A stretch of 64,000 nucleotides of DNA. It comes from Buxus sempervirens. Its lineage: Eukaryota > Streptophyta > Magnoliopsida > Buxales > Buxaceae. Below, piece after piece: positions 25,801-40,800 of this stretch. The stretch covers positions 27,776,329 to 27,840,328 of the forward strand of contig OX387189.1 of assembly GCA_947561395.2 (NCBI GenBank), in the 5' to 3' direction. Positions within the stretch are counted from its first letter, which is position 1; each line of letters begins with the position of its first letter. The notes beneath the pieces are model-generated. The model was not told the DNA's origin. It did not search any database and saw only the letters and a program-made list of their open reading frames with translations. A program made the position numbers and the translations under genes.

Positions 25801-28800
25801 GGGTATCGATTTCTGTTGATTGGAAGAAATATACAGTGGGGGAAATTGTAAGGAATTTGGAATCTCTTCTAATATAGGCCGGGCAGCATGTGTAGAACAA
25901 TGTCTAGAGGGTTGTGTGATAACTGTTTTCTTTAGATTTCTGTCTTGAATGCATCCCACTCCTCATGGGATGTACTCTTATATCTGTTTTCTCTTATCAC
26001 ATTTCTAATAGAATACATTCTTATTACTGATCAAAAAAAAAAGTATATTGGATTCCATGAATTAACACAATCTATATAAGAAGAATTCCCTGTTCCAAGA
26101 CTCAACTGCCCTGAAAACTTTAACACTTCTCTCTCCATAAACCAAACAAAACCTCAAATATAGTGAGGAAGCATTGAAAAACTCAAGGAACATAAGCTTC
26201 TATTTGTGGTTTGGCTGATTAGACAAAGAATTGTAGTAAGCACAAATGATGGTGATGCATGCATGTCCATCAAAAATAATTTCAGATAAGCTTGCTCACT
26301 TTTGTCACCAATCCATATAAAAATATCTCGAAGGTAAATTTCCCGTATCTTAGATCAACAACATGATAAATGCCTACAATTAAAATGAAAAGGTCAACGC
26401 ATATTTAGTTCAATTTAATATTCAGCATAAAGAAATGAAAACGACGGTAAAAGTAACAGATGGAGCACGTTCAGTGACCCTAATTCCCAGATCATGCTTT
26501 TCCTTTATAGGCACCACAGTTATTTGAATATTTATTTTTTGGGGGCTGGGGAGGTGAATTTCCTTTATAACAATTCCAGGCTATTGTGTCTGTTTTACAT
26601 TATTTCCAAAAACAAAATTCAAAGAATTTGTAAACTTCGATTTTCTAGCAAAAATTTGGACATTAGCAGTGTAACACCTATAACACAAATGAAGCTTCCA
26701 AAAAAGTGGGAATGTTTGCAATAACCAAAAAAAAATTCAATTAATGGAATGTACCAACTAAAATCCCTTTTTCACGGTTTTCCAGAATTTTGCATTTAAG
26801 CCAAATTTAACAATTCTTTCCCCGGATGTAGGAATAAAAAGGCTGCATTTGACGGAACAAATCATCAAACAGGGGTTTCTTGGTCCACAAGCGGAAGCAA
26901 TATTTCAATTTCAATTTTCCCAATTAATCACTCTTTTTATTTAGCTTTCGGGTTCATATAGGCATCTCATTGCTTGACAGTATGGATTCCACAAAGGACT
27001 ATGAAGACTAAAACCCAAAAAGCCCTAAAAATTATGAAAACTTGATTCTTTTAGTTTTTTATCTTTAAAACTGATAATTTTGTCTATGGAAAATACATTT
27101 AGCAGACCAAACCACTGTCTACAAATAGCAGTATGCTCCTTCACTATAAATAGAGCTTTTACTTTACGTTTATATTCACAAAACAATTAAACATACATAT
27201 TTCTAGACAACATACTTTTATTAGAGGTATGCATCAATTAGCAAATAAATATATCTATAACAATATGCTAATTAATGACAATATGAAGGAGTGGTATGCA
27301 GCTTGAGAGTGGTGGGTACAGAAAAATGAGTTCCCAATAGATTTAGATGAAGGATAAAATATTGGCTCTTATATTTTTATTTAAGATATGGGTGAACTGA
27401 TTTTTCAAATTCAATAAGCTTATTCACTGGGTTCACTTAGAATCTTCCATTCAACTAATTAGACATAACAAAATAAGATTTTCAGTAAATCAAAAATAAC
27501 ATAATACAACTACTTTAACAAGATTCTGAAGAAACTCAAATGTATTGTACAAATAGAATAACATTAAGCTTTAATAGATTTTTGGGAAACCCCAATTGAA
27601 ATAATATGATTACTTTGATAATATTTTAGGAAATATACATCAGAATAACAATAGAGTTTAATAAGATTTTTAGGAAACCCAAATTAACAAAATAACGATA
27701 ATAACAATATTCAAATACTCATAGACATGCATACGTACATATACTTATAACATATGATGATGTTAATTAATATGATAACATGACGGTTCCAGCTTATCGG
27801 GTATAATGCACTGGTTCGTCTTGAGATGATAATGTAAGCAATTTGGTTCACCTTCAAGTGATAAAGCCAGTTATTGGTTACCCATCAAATGATAATGCCA
27901 AGACTTGAAATAATTGGTCCATCTTAGACCACAATTCCAGGGATACATAATAATTGAATGTGATTCCAAGATGTATGAATTAAATTGAATACATTGGGCT
28001 CAAATCTTACTTAAGCATGAATTTAATAAATTTTGCATGATCTGTTGGAAGTTGTGAGGACTTCCTGCTTACAAACCTATGAGCTCATTCTTATCTTATT
28101 ATCATTACAGGAAGGAGACAGGATGGCTAGCTATAAGAAGTTTTGTACTCATATGTTCATTCTTTATGATGTTTTTTTCATGTATTTAGTCGAGAGTATT
28201 GAATAACATACATGTATCAGAACTCTTTAAATTATTTTTCAGAAATTCAAGGTGATAAAAATTTGACTGCGGATGGGTTATAATTAGTGAAGATTTTATA
28301 ATTTGACTTAGACATAGTCATTCAGATCTCCCTAATTTTTAAAAGCACCGTTAAATTTCAAATAAATATGTTCATTCCAAAAATTTGTGTCCTATGAAGT
28401 TATTAAATCAATATCTATGAAAAATCGGGTCACAACTCGAACCCTGCAACTAACTTAAACAGAGGACGAAATTTGGGGCATGAGAAAAAAAGGTGTACCA
28501 ATCTCCATGGACAAGCTCATGATGATATCATATATAAAATAAAAGATAAATCCATCTTTACCTCCACTCACTCCAACCCAAGAGCATTTGCCTCATATCA
28601 AAAGTGCTAACACGACAAAACTTGTGGAATAACCATCTCCTATTGGCTTCAAAAACACACAAGTTATCTAAACCCTCTCATCTTTGAAGATACCACCAAT
28701 TCTAAGCAGCCTGAATTGTCCAAAGAAAACCCATAATTTTTAATTTGATAAATCCTATTCTAGGGCCACCCATGCTTGATTAACACATATCTGTCTAACA

Positions 28801-31800
28801 AATGCACCTGCATAGTAATTTGCCCTATCAACACTATCCCCATCAAGTAATCCCTAAATTTCATATGTCATATGTGTCGCTACCCATGGGGCAACAATGA
28901 TCATGATAGAGTCAATAATTTCCACCACTATTCAGCATACCATTAAATTTGCAACGTTTCCTTTTGACATCAAATAACCTACACTATGCAACATACAAAG
29001 ATTTAAACATCATCCACCCTCTTTTCTCAAGCCCAAGAAACTCCACTGCCCCAAAAGCAAGCTAATCCCCTCAAGGACCCAAGCCACACTATAAGCTGCC
29101 AAAAAGAAAGAAAAAAAAAATCCCCCAAAGAGACAAATTCTATAGTAAGATGCGAAAGAGGTGGGATAACCTACACTACATGTGAGACAATAGCCTAATT
29201 ACTTCTCCATTTCTAAAGCTCTTACAAAATAGCAATCAAATTCAAGAGTCCTTACTTTCCGTGCAACAACAGTTTCCAAATTCTATGAGATGCGAAAGAG
29301 GTTGGATTTGGGTGCCACTAACAGAAAGAATGTGAAAGGACCTTGTGCTATAGACTTGGTGTGCAATGTTAACTACATTAAGATGTTTTTGAGTATTTCA
29401 AGAAATTTATTTGTTTCTTTTATAAGGGGTTTGAATTTGGTAATTAAAAGGGCCAATATATATTAATAGGGATCTTTTTTAAAGTTTGATCTAATTTCTC
29501 TTAGATAGAAAGAGTCCCCTTTAACTAGGTTTGAGAAATTGGAAGCATTCTACAATGCAACTTGAAGTTCCATGACGTTTAACTTCCTATGTTTTTGCAT
29601 TTCAGGTGCATGGATCTATTTCCTTTGGAACATCCATTGTTTTCTCTTTCTAGAAAGAAATTAGACAGATTTCAAATCAATATACCTGTTTTAGTTTATT
29701 AAACACCTCAATGCAGAACCATATCATGACAGGAACTCTTTTTTTCTATATATACATTCCAAAATAAAACAACTTTAGATAAAGTATTTCTAGAAGATTT
29801 TTATTTGAAGCAACTTTTTTTAGAACCTGAAAAGTTATTTTCCATGTTAAAGATATATTGTGTTTCTCTCCCTTTGTCCTCAACATGCTAACAAGTCGGC
29901 CATTTGAGAGGAAAGGAAATAAAAGGACTTTTTTGGCAACAGATGGTTTAATGATATGAGATTATTGAAAAATTGCAGATCATGCTTGCTCATTGAGCAT
30001 ATGGTTCTCATATTTTCCAAGATATGTGTGTTTCAAAGGTAACAACAGATGAAGAATCATGTCACTATCCCCTCTCACACTGTTCCTTTTGAGAGCCCCT
30101 TGCTCTGGGTAGCCATATTGTGGAGAGTCTGGAGACAACCAAGCTAAATTTCAAATTAGATGCTCCTTCGGCAATCAATGCTCCACAGGTATAAATGGAG
30201 TTTTCTATGATTTCTTTGGACTATCACTCATGATTTTTATGTGCCTACAGAGAGGGAGACTCTTACAATAAAGCTTCATTCCGTAATTCCTGGTCTTCAA
30301 AAGACCATGGAATTTCCATACTAATGGTTAAGGCCAGCTTTTTCAATTATTTCATGGATTGACAATGATTTGAATTTTTCCAGGCATTTCTCACTTTATC
30401 AAGCTAGCTCGTTACGTTGTATCCTTGACAAGCATCTTATTCTCCAAGTTTCCTAGAGAAGTTAAAGACCTACCTAATATACACTCCAAGAGTTGGGTTG
30501 GGAGGGACTCTAGATTCCAAGATATCCGTTGCCAAGGGATGCTCCATGGAGGCTAGGAGAGCTGGTTCTTTCTCAAGTTGAGCATGTCTTTGACATTAGG
30601 GTACCATCCTTTGCAGTTGGCCTATAGCAAAATTATTCTTGATTGTGTTCTCTGCTTTTACGATGAACCCCCAATTCTATTAATGAAATCCTTCTTCAAT
30701 TATTAAAAAGGGGGAAAAAAAAAGAAAAAAACAGTTAATTGACTGATGGGAGCATCCGGAGAACACACAGGAGCTATTGAGTCTTCACAAAGGTCGGACC
30801 TCAAGATAAATAAAAAAGTGATTCAGTGTGAAATAACAGGTATTGAAACATGAAGCATTAACTTTCATGAATTTTTGTTTATATGATATACAAGACCTAG
30901 TGTTTAAATATAAAATGTCACTGCTTGGATTTGTGCATGAGCAATAAAAATATAATAGCCATAAAAATATAGATTTACTGTATCACACTAGTCTGTAAGA
31001 ACCATAAAAATATAGATTTATTGTATCATGCTAAGCTGCAGAATGCACTTTTGATAACCAAATTAAAATCATAAATTTCTAGAAAAACATAATATTCAGA
31101 ACTCTGTCAGAAAAACTTCAAAGATAAACACATTTACGCACCTCAATCTTATGAGGCTCACTCAGATGAGAATCACTATAACCTTCATCTTTTGGGCTCT
31201 GAAACTGATAAGCAAATAGCATAAGATTACAACACAACCATGAAGCACAAAAAGGGCTAAAAAATACTTTTCAAGGAAAAAAAATGTATCAAAATATTTC
31301 AGATGCAGGCTTACTTTCAATTTGCGACTTTTCTTCTGGTGAAGCTGCTGTTTTGCTTCAGAAATAGCACTAAGATTGGGGGAAGGGTCCCTTCCTGCCT
31401 TAGAATTTCTAACAGCAGTCACTTTAAATCCAGCATCAGGGCGGTGCACTGTATCTTTAGCCCCTGAGGCCTTCTGTTTATCTCTTTGATTGCTTGCAGA
31501 TATAGCTCCAGGTAAATTAGACTTGTCAACAGCATCAATTCTTTCCTCCTTGAATTGCACAGATGACTCTAAATAAAGAAATAACAACAAAATATTAAAA
31601 TCATCATAAGATTGAACGCACTACTCAAAAAAAACAAATTTCTTTCTAAAAAAAATTCAAAATTTCGAGGATTTAGAGAGAGAGAGAGAGAGACGGCAGA
31701 ATGAATGCAGGGAGACAGAAAGAAAGGGAGCGTGAGTGAGAGAGAAAGCAGGAACGAATTTCATCCAAATTTTGATCCATTCCATTGTGTACTAAGAACT

Positions 31801-34800
31801 TAAATGGGAGTAGACAAAAATGAAATCAAATAAAAAGCATAGTCAAATACTTTAAAAATTTTCAGAGGAAGACCAAACCACAAAAATAATTATCAAACAT
31901 TAACTGATAAGTCAACAGAAGTGTTGCAGAAGTCAGACATTTAGCTACATTGATCTTTTACCAATGCAGTTCCTTGTTTCCTATATATTTCCAATACATG
32001 GATAAGTCTGCAGAAATGGTTTTCTAAATGCAAAAGTTTGCATTGACAAATTAGAGTTAGGCTCCACCAAGGAGTAAATAATCTTGGCCAATTAGTCAAA
32101 ATCAATTATGATTTCAAAATCAATAAAAATATGTTTGGTAAGTGCAATGACCATGTTCTAATTGCAATTTGTGATGATGATGGAGTGGCAGTGGCTATGG
32201 TTGTGCTATTGGTGGTCGTGGTGGCCGGTGGTAGTATTGGTGGTGATGGTAGTGGTTGGCATCTTAATGGTATTGGTGTGATGATGGTGGTGGTGGTGGT
32301 GGTGGTGGTGGTGGTGGCGGCAGGGGGGGTGGGGGGTGGGGTGTGGTATGAATTTTGTTTCCATTGAGCAAAAACAATATGCCTATGGCTACACCAAAGC
32401 TAAGTCATAATTGAACAGTTATTTTGCTTCATCATCCCCCTACAAACTGAATATTGCAGATTTAGTTACAACATAAATATGTGCTGGACTTCTTGAAAGA
32501 TTTAGAAAAATTGGGTGCTCGACCAGCTTAAAATCTAATAGTCTAATTGACCCAAATCACAAGCTCGGTGAACATGACAGTGACTTGTTTTCAGATCAAG
32601 AGCAATTTCAAAGAGTGATGAATCAATTAGCATATCTTTCTATGATGAGATTATACAGTCAGTGTCATTCAATTTATGCACGAACCACCGGCTCCTTACA
32701 ATAAGCTGTTAATTTTGAGACATCTGGAAGGATCACTAGAAGGCAAAAAAAAAAAAAAGTTACTGTTCTTTGACAACAGTCATTTAAAAGTTGAAGCCAT
32801 TACAAAAGCAAATTTGGTAGTTTCTATGATGATCAACAATCTGCTATAAAGCATTGCACTCTTATTGATAGAAATTTTGATACTTGTAGAAGAAAGAGAG
32901 AAATTGCTATGTTTAGATCTCACTTGCAAAGGCTAAGTATAGAACCATAGAACATTGTGAAAAATTTTGGTATTGCACATGGGTAATTCTACAGAAACTC
33001 CTACACAATTGTATTGAGACAATAGAGCCACAATTAGTGTTGTCAAATTTATTAATTGACAAATACATTGCTCGGCGAAGGAACATGATATTTTCAAATA
33101 TATTGATTGACAAACATTTTGTTTGGGAAAGGGAAACATTTCAGGATGTTTGTTTATCTTTTCAAAGGACAAAGGAACAATCAGCTTATATTCTCACCAA
33201 ATTTGCTATAAGGAGATAAGTTTAACATTCAATTTGAACAAGTTATAGTATGACTTATAGAAAATAATTATGTCTTTTTAGAAAATAGTTACTTTCCTTT
33301 TGGAAATATTGGTACGTTTTTTATTCTTATTAATGACAGGGGCATTATAGCCTTTGTTCAATAATAGTAAAATAGAAGGGGTGAGAGAGGAAAAATCTTG
33401 TGTTACTGGCCCCAACAGTATTTCAGAAACTCCTTTCTTATCTTGTCCTACACTTCTTCTCTTCTATTTTCTTTTCTCTTAGCCTGCCTTAGGAGTGTCA
33501 AGGGTGGGGTGATGGAGGGCCTGAATTCATGTATTGGACTGATGTCCTCAGAATTTAACTGCTAGAACAGATGGCACCTTCTTCTATTTTCTATATAAAT
33601 CAATTCTATTTGTTTACAATTGACACAGAGTTCAATTGTAGCACTTGTAGACTGCATTCTTTTTTCCTCAATAACATCATATACTAACATCAACTAGTAA
33701 GGAGGACTATCTTCTCTCATAAAAAAATTTTAATTCAATAACATGACATTCTTAAGCTAGTTAAACCGATCCTTAAATGTAAATGACGCAAACCTTTAAA
33801 TATGATGTCACGTAGTTAAACATAACCTATGAAGTTAATTATTTTCCTATATATTATTTAGATATTTTCTGATCTATCGATCCAGATCTTTAAAATGTGA
33901 TAAATCTATCTATTATTAACGTAAATTCAAATACAAGGCAACATAAATTTTGCTTCACCAAAACAAATATTAATGTCATGACAGAGCCACAATTGAAGCC
34001 AATCATGGAGAAATTTCACACATTCTCAACCCAACATTAAGGAGGGCATTAGACGTCAATATTCCAACCACAAGCTTTGCAAAATGCCCTTTTGTTTCAA
34101 AAATTTAATGTGCAAGAGTCAAAAAATTATCAACATCACAACCATAAGAAGAAAAGAAAATTTGACAATGAATATGATTGATATTACGAGATCAAAACAA
34201 AAGTTTTTCAAGCACTACTTGTGCAACATAGGATCCATACTTGCAAGCAATCAATCCCTTGAAGGTACTTCGAGATGAGGAAGCCACTTACTATGCATGA
34301 TAAACTCGGTAACAACTATATTAGTTTATGATTTCTTGCTTTCAAAGTTAAAAACGATAAAAATAAGATAGGAATCTGAATTGGACATGTTTGTATGATT
34401 CAGTTAACTTACTTTTTTATTTGTCTAGCAACGTGAAAAAATTATACCACCAACTTAGAATGAATTGCACAAACTAGTATTGAGTATTTACTTTCACATT
34501 CTATTTCCTTCTTGAAATGAGCTCGAAAACGCATGATCGGTGCAGTATGAAAAATCCAACCCCAAGCAGAAAAACCTCATTTTCCAACAGCCAAGGTACC
34601 TCCGTCTCTTCTTCCCTTTCACAATCCTCTTTAACTTAATAACCAAAGGTTTGATACCCCCCACGTCTAATATACAATGAAATGTTTAAGGCTTCTTCAC
34701 AGACTCAGCAACAATTAGTTCTTTCTTCTATAAGTTATCTTGCATCAAACAAACGAATTCCTAAACATTACATTTTCTATACCTATCCTTAATATTTGGT

Positions 34801-37800
34801 AAAATAATGGATGCTGCAGAGATAGAACACTTACCAGATTCAATTGTGGATGCTGGCATCATCAAAGATAGATTAGCCAAAGTTTGCAAAGCATCAAAGG
34901 CTAAGCTTTCATCAGCTGAATGACAAGAACAGAAACAATAGCGAATTATTTTTAGTGCCATATGCAATCCTTAAAAAAAATGCAGGGAAATACAAAGCTG
35001 TTGATACCAGGGAAAAAAGGGGAAAAAAGAAAGAGGAATACTCAAATACGCATGCGTGCACACACACACATGTATGTGTATGCAAAAAAGCATGCTGTGA
35101 AGATATACATCCATAAATATTTACATATGAAGTGTGTTAGTTGTTTATACACTCATGGGTATTTGTCCCCCAAAGATTGAATGGTGAATTCGGTACTTCT
35201 GTTATCAAAAATTTTGCCGAATGCATATAGTCCTGTTCATGTGAAGTTCTCCAACCAAATCTCATCTTCCACACTATATATATATATATATATATTATTG
35301 GATGCTCAAACTCATAAAGGATTATGCATTATGGACATTTTAATGCGAAGTATTTCATTCCATCTCTAGCACATCTTTCGCTTATAATATTTTAGAAGAC
35401 TCTTAAGGAAGGTCCTATTCCTTTCTCTTCTCTTTGGAAATCTTATAGTAAAGAGATACATCATTTGACATTTCTTCTGAATCATCTTGAGTCATACTAT
35501 CCCTTGTCTCTTTCTTAGAAGGTTTTAAATTCCTCTATTTCCTTCTCCTTGGGTCTATTCAAGACGCTTAAGGAAGGTCCTATCCATCTAACATTGAAAG
35601 AGAGACCTATATAAAGTATCACTCAGCAACACTAATCTCCAATCTATGAAATGATGCAGGATAAAATAGGAACTGAAATGCCTCTTAATATTATTGTGCA
35701 AGAAAAAGGAAAAACATGGGCAGGGGCAGGGGCAGTGCTCGTGAACAAATTAAAGAGAAGGATTATACAACGCTTACATTCACTAAAGAGTAAAATATTT
35801 AAGACCAGAAAAAGTCAGATAAAGCCATACAAGTTGTGCAAAGAGAAAATAACCATTGTACCTCCAAAGATAAGCCTTTTACTTCTCCTTCTGGAACTCT
35901 GAGGAGAAAACCTCTCATTTTTTTCACCTGAGACCTCCATTTCAGATTTTCCTCTTATAGCACTCACATTATGTCCTTCTTCAGTGCCACTACACGCTTC
36001 TCTAACATCATCAAAATTAACATTTCCAGTATCATGGATCTTTGACTTCTTTCGATGAAGCTTCTTCCCTTTCTTTTGTACTTCAGAAGTACTAACACCT
36101 TCGGTGCCATTCAGATATCGTTTATCTCTAGCACAATCACCATTTTCCGCCTCCCTACTTCCTAAACTACCTTCCACAAAACACTCTTCCATTGCGTTAC
36201 CAATAAACTTGGCATTTGTCATCTCTGAGTCAGCACGCTAAATTCCATAGATGGTAAAATCACATTTCAGTAACAATATTTTCATGAAGCAGCAAATATT
36301 TCAAGCATAAAGATATTGCAAACAAATATAAGTGGTAGCATGATACGGTTACCATCTTTTCACCATTCCGAACAGGTGATGGTCCCATGTGTTCTGTCCT
36401 TTTGCTTGGTGTGTGCGAAGCTTGAGGAGAGCCTCCTCTTTGTGAAGCCTCCGCCAAAGCCAATGCTAGAATGTGCGCAACTTCATCATCATGAGCATCC
36501 ACATCTAGTTTTGGACCATGCTTATTTGGTGGAAGATACTTTTCCCTGCCATCCTTTTCACACAAATGTGAAACAGGGAACCGGGGTGTCCTTTTTCCGA
36601 CAGCACGAGGTCGGCTGCCTAAAGCAAGTAACAAAATGAAAGTTGACCCATAAGGCTTCCATATTTGTTGATTGTCACTTAAAGAAAAAAATAATAATTA
36701 ACCAGAAGATCATCATGGGATATACAAGCTCCATGTAAAGGAAACCCCACAGTCAAAAAAACATTTACAACAGATATATTGAAAGCCGTGATATTTACCC
36801 CCAGAACGCTTCTTTTTCAGTAGTGTTAGGCACCCATAGTTTGAAGCAACTGACGGAGAGTGCAAAAGATCTGGAAAATGCCCATCCAATCCTTTTGACA
36901 AGCTAGGCCGAAATTTTCCACGACCACGCCTTGGAGGTTTTCGAGATATTACAGATCCATCGTTGCTTTCTTGTTCACTGTCACTCCCTTCCTGCACCTT
37001 CACAACCCATTAACTTTAGACACATCATAAGCATACCCAAAAATCCAGTTGCGCTGTAATCCAGATCCATATAGCTAGAAAGGGCATAAACAACTGCAGT
37101 AAATTAACGCCTTAGATAAAGGAACACAATAGTGCATCTTCAATTTGGAGAAAGAGAAAAAAACCACTTTTTTTTTTGTGAAAAACAAGATAAACATCAA
37201 AGCCAAGTAATTAGATTAGACAAGAAGATCCAACTGTCTGTTTAGGCATCTTTAAACAACTAGTTTCTACTTACGTATTTAAGGATACTGTAGCAAGAAA
37301 AAAGGCAAATGCTAACCCAATTTTAGTTCACCTTGGAGAAACCAAGATCAGAATATTTCAGAATCAGTTCAATAACATTCATAAAAACGTATCTCAAAAT
37401 CACTGCAGGCACAAACTACACTCATCCAAACACTCAGATTGCCTGAGTTGGATGGCTACCCAATACAGCCCAAATTCCCCTAAAATATAAATATAGAATA
37501 TTATGATAACCATCCAAATCCTACAACACAAATGTCAATTTTATCATCAGCATATTTGATTTAAGTTGATTCCAGCAAATAACAACTAAACAAATCAACT
37601 ACAACTATTCCATAATATGAAACAGCTCAGACTTAGTCAAATTACGATGATTCGCCTACAAGTACTAAAACCCAAATCAATGTACTAGCTCGTAGCTTAT
37701 CTCTGCTCCTCCAGGATCACTTTCCCTCCAGCACTATTTCACAAAAGTGGCCTTCAGAAACAATTTTGCATAATGACAGAAACTAAATAACCATGACAAG

Positions 37801-40800
37801 TTCAAAATTACGTTTTTAAGATTTATGTGTTAAACACATCTGCTGATATGTATGATCATTTAAGAGCATCTTGATGCTCCTAGCACCAATGAATATGAAT
37901 TAAGATGTGGCCATATGGCCCATATCTTCAAGTGGTGTTAGTACTGAAGTACAATCACACCCGCAGAATTAACTCATGCTCAGAGAAAGTGTTAACCTTC
38001 TAAATAGATCTATAATTGCTGAATCAGATAAGCGGATATGAAGTAACAGCATATTAACTCCCAGGCATGGAGCTCACACTATGGTCCATAACACAAATCA
38101 CGTTAATGTGCAGACTAAGTCTTAACACACAATATCACAGTTAAACATATTATTATCATCATCATTAAAAATCACATCTTCTTTCTTCAAAAAAATAAAA
38201 ATTTAAAAATAAACCATGAATTCAAGTGTTATCATGCTAACATTGATAAGAAATGAAGCTGTTCCCTGACACTTCAGTTCCAAGATTTTGTTCTTCTATT
38301 CTAATTTTTTTATTAATTTTGGTGTAAAACTTATCATTAGCCAGTACAGGTTCCCACTTAGTTCTCACCATCATGCTACGATATACAGCAGGTAATATGC
38401 TTTCTCAAGGACTAATGATTCAATGAAGGATGACTTGTTTCAAATATATACAAGTTTAAAATTTATAACATATCACTAAAATTAATTTATTAAAAAATTC
38501 ACAAGTCAAGCCCAATTCATGGTTCTTCCAGACTTTACTGGTTAACTCAGCCAAATGCTTAAGTTGCTACAGACACCACTTTATTCACATCAATTTGGCC
38601 AGGTCACAAACTCATCCACCAGTTCTAATAATCTTTCCATTCTTATATATAATGTAATGCTTATGTTTGATTGATAATTGATACAATTAAGCTACCAGTT
38701 CTTCCCATTTTCCACTAATGAGCTTCTTACTATAATCACAGAAAGGTGTGATGTTTTCATCTTTTGTTATATGTACATAATGAACAAAACAATAAAATTC
38801 TTAGGAATCAACATGAATCAATAAGTAATCTTCTCATTGTAACACAAGCACATACAAAAGAGTAAAATCTATAGAATATCAGCCATAATCTTGGCTATGG
38901 AATGGATTCCAATCTCACCACACTATTGTAGTGATCAGTCATCAGTGCTTTGAGTCCAGCCACGGAAGCCGTCCCCTCCGGAAGAGATAAGTATGCCTGA
39001 AAATAAACATTAGATTGAATTACTAAGCTTTATAATCCAAAATACAAGCTACCAAAAGAATTTCAATGTTCATTTATGTCTCAGCAATAAAAAAAATATT
39101 TCATTTGCAATGTACATAGATTGGGGGTCATTCTATCTAATACATGGAGAATGTCTCCTTTTATAAGGATAACATATCATACTCGACCAAAAAAGAAAAA
39201 TAAATTTAAAATATATATATATAAGTGGATTTTCACTCCATTCCAGTTGCACATCTATTGTCACAAGCGGGGCTTAGTTTTCAAGGCAGAAATTGTTTGC
39301 ACTTCTTGTGCCTACACAGATGTACTAACCTCAATAGGCACAAGTGATTTTTTTTTTTTCCTCCTGATGAGTAATACAGCAAATTTTATTGAATGAAAAG
39401 GAGGAAACAGAAAATACAAAAAAGACTCATGAGATATGGGTGAGCACAGCACCTACAACTAAATCAGAAAGAAAAACAAGAGATAAGAGACAGATATTCG
39501 AACAATCAAAAGAAGTGAACCATGAAACCAAACTACTAAGAAGAAGCGATTGCTGTCCAACCCTGAAGAATATGATCACCAGATAGAGGCCTGAAATCAT
39601 CCTTAACATAGACCCAGGATGAGGCTAGAACCAGAATATCAAAAAGAATCCTCTGCCTTTGGACAACTACCCCTCCAAAAACGAGTTGATTCCGGGCTAG
39701 CCATGCAGCCCAAACAGTTGCAAGAAAGCTGCATGATACATCAACTTTCCTTTCTTCGATAAGAGAGGGAACCACCATTGCTTAACTAGATCATTCAAGC
39801 CCCTACGTAGGACCTAATTCAGGCCTATCAAACCCAATTAAGAGGACCACAAAGAACCCACAATTTCGCAATTCACCAGTAAATGATCTACAGATTCCAC
39901 ACGTTGAAGACAGAGTACACATCCATTAGGAGAGATTGCATGATTTCCACCAAAAAAAAAAAAGAGATTGCATGAGATCTCCTCCGCGTTTGGACGTTAT
40001 CCAATGTGTTAATACCATTATGAACTGCAGTCCAAGGAAAGGCCTTAACTCTAAGCGAGGCAGGTGCATGCCGAAGGAAGTAGGAAAAGGTGGTTGCACA
40101 CTCCTAGGGAGGGAACACATAAATGCTAGAAGAACGACCTCAATGACCAAGATCCATTAGAAGAAAGAGTCCAAAAACAAATATCCGACTGGGAAGAATT
40201 GAGAAAGACATTACTAAGATGCTCCAATAAGGAACCTAACTCTAATAATTCTGCTGACCTGAGAATCTGAGGTCCTGCTAAAACTGAAGGTGTCAACTCA
40301 AAACGGCTACATCCCAAGAAAGGATTTCTGAAACAAAAAGATTCACAGGCATCCAAATACAAAAAAAGATTAGGGAAATGGGATGATAAGGAAGTGTCCC
40401 CCCACCAAAGGTCATGTCAAAATCTAATAGAGGCACCAGACTGGATTTTTTATTTTACCAAGGGAGAGAAGGAAGGAATGAGGCCAGAAATAGCTCTCCA
40501 TGGGATATCAACATGTGGCTTGACCATTGGATTAGCCTCTCAACCATTTTTATGTATGCGATATTTGCTTACAATAATTTTCTGCCGCAAAATCCCATTT
40601 TCCTCACCAAACCAGCACAACGGCTTCCCTCACAAAGAGGAGTTCTTGAGGTAAATGTTCCCCAAGCCTAGACCACCCTAAGGTCTACTCAAACACACCT
40701 TACTCCACCTCACCAAACGGTATTTCTTTGAGTCCCCGCCCTCCCATAGGATCTCCTATGCAACTTCTCCAACACTTTGATCACCTTTATTGGAGCCTTA

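Larger units (their letters stand above)
20331..26040 (+). mobile_element. L1-type LINE, nearly full length but with an internal deletion
   Basis: 5.7 kb element antisense to ALY. Order: 5' UTR tandem repeats (20383-20485), ORF1 region (20.5-23.07 kb), ORF2 endonuclease (23220 on), partial RT (24569-25105), zf-RVT (25.4-25.6 kb), 3' UTR and A-tail after TTATTACTGATC near 26020. AAGTATATTTGA (20319-20330) and AAGTATATTGGA (26041-26052) match at 11 of 12 bases and are the likely target duplication. ORF2 has frameshifts near 23940 and 24320 and a large deletion near 25100 that removes the rest of RT. It cannot be autonomous. Confidence 0.9.
18934..31141 (-). other. ALY intron 10, 12.2 kb, contents
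   Basis: More than half is retroposon: LINEs at 19268-20188 and 20331-26040. 26053-27200 is AT-rich without features. 27.2-28.45 kb may be an old LTR, 28.45-29.8 kb is unassigned, 29.9-30.73 kb is probably a LINE 3' end, and 30961-31046 is a short tandem duplication. Confidence 0.7.
31569..34834 (-). other. ALY intron 8, 3.3 kb, contents
   Basis: Holds a short GA tract (31678-31692), a GGT-rich tract (32170-32342) and a copia fossil (about 32950-33700). 33.7-34.8 kb is AT-rich with no supportable feature. Confidence 0.65.

Noticed and set aside
28441-29300. A reversed RT-like reading on the minus strand
   Set aside because: A few residues resemble a LINE segment, but no motif of sufficient length survives.
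32131-32367. Val/Gly-rich ORF
   Set aside because: Translation of a GGT microsatellite in ALY intron 8.
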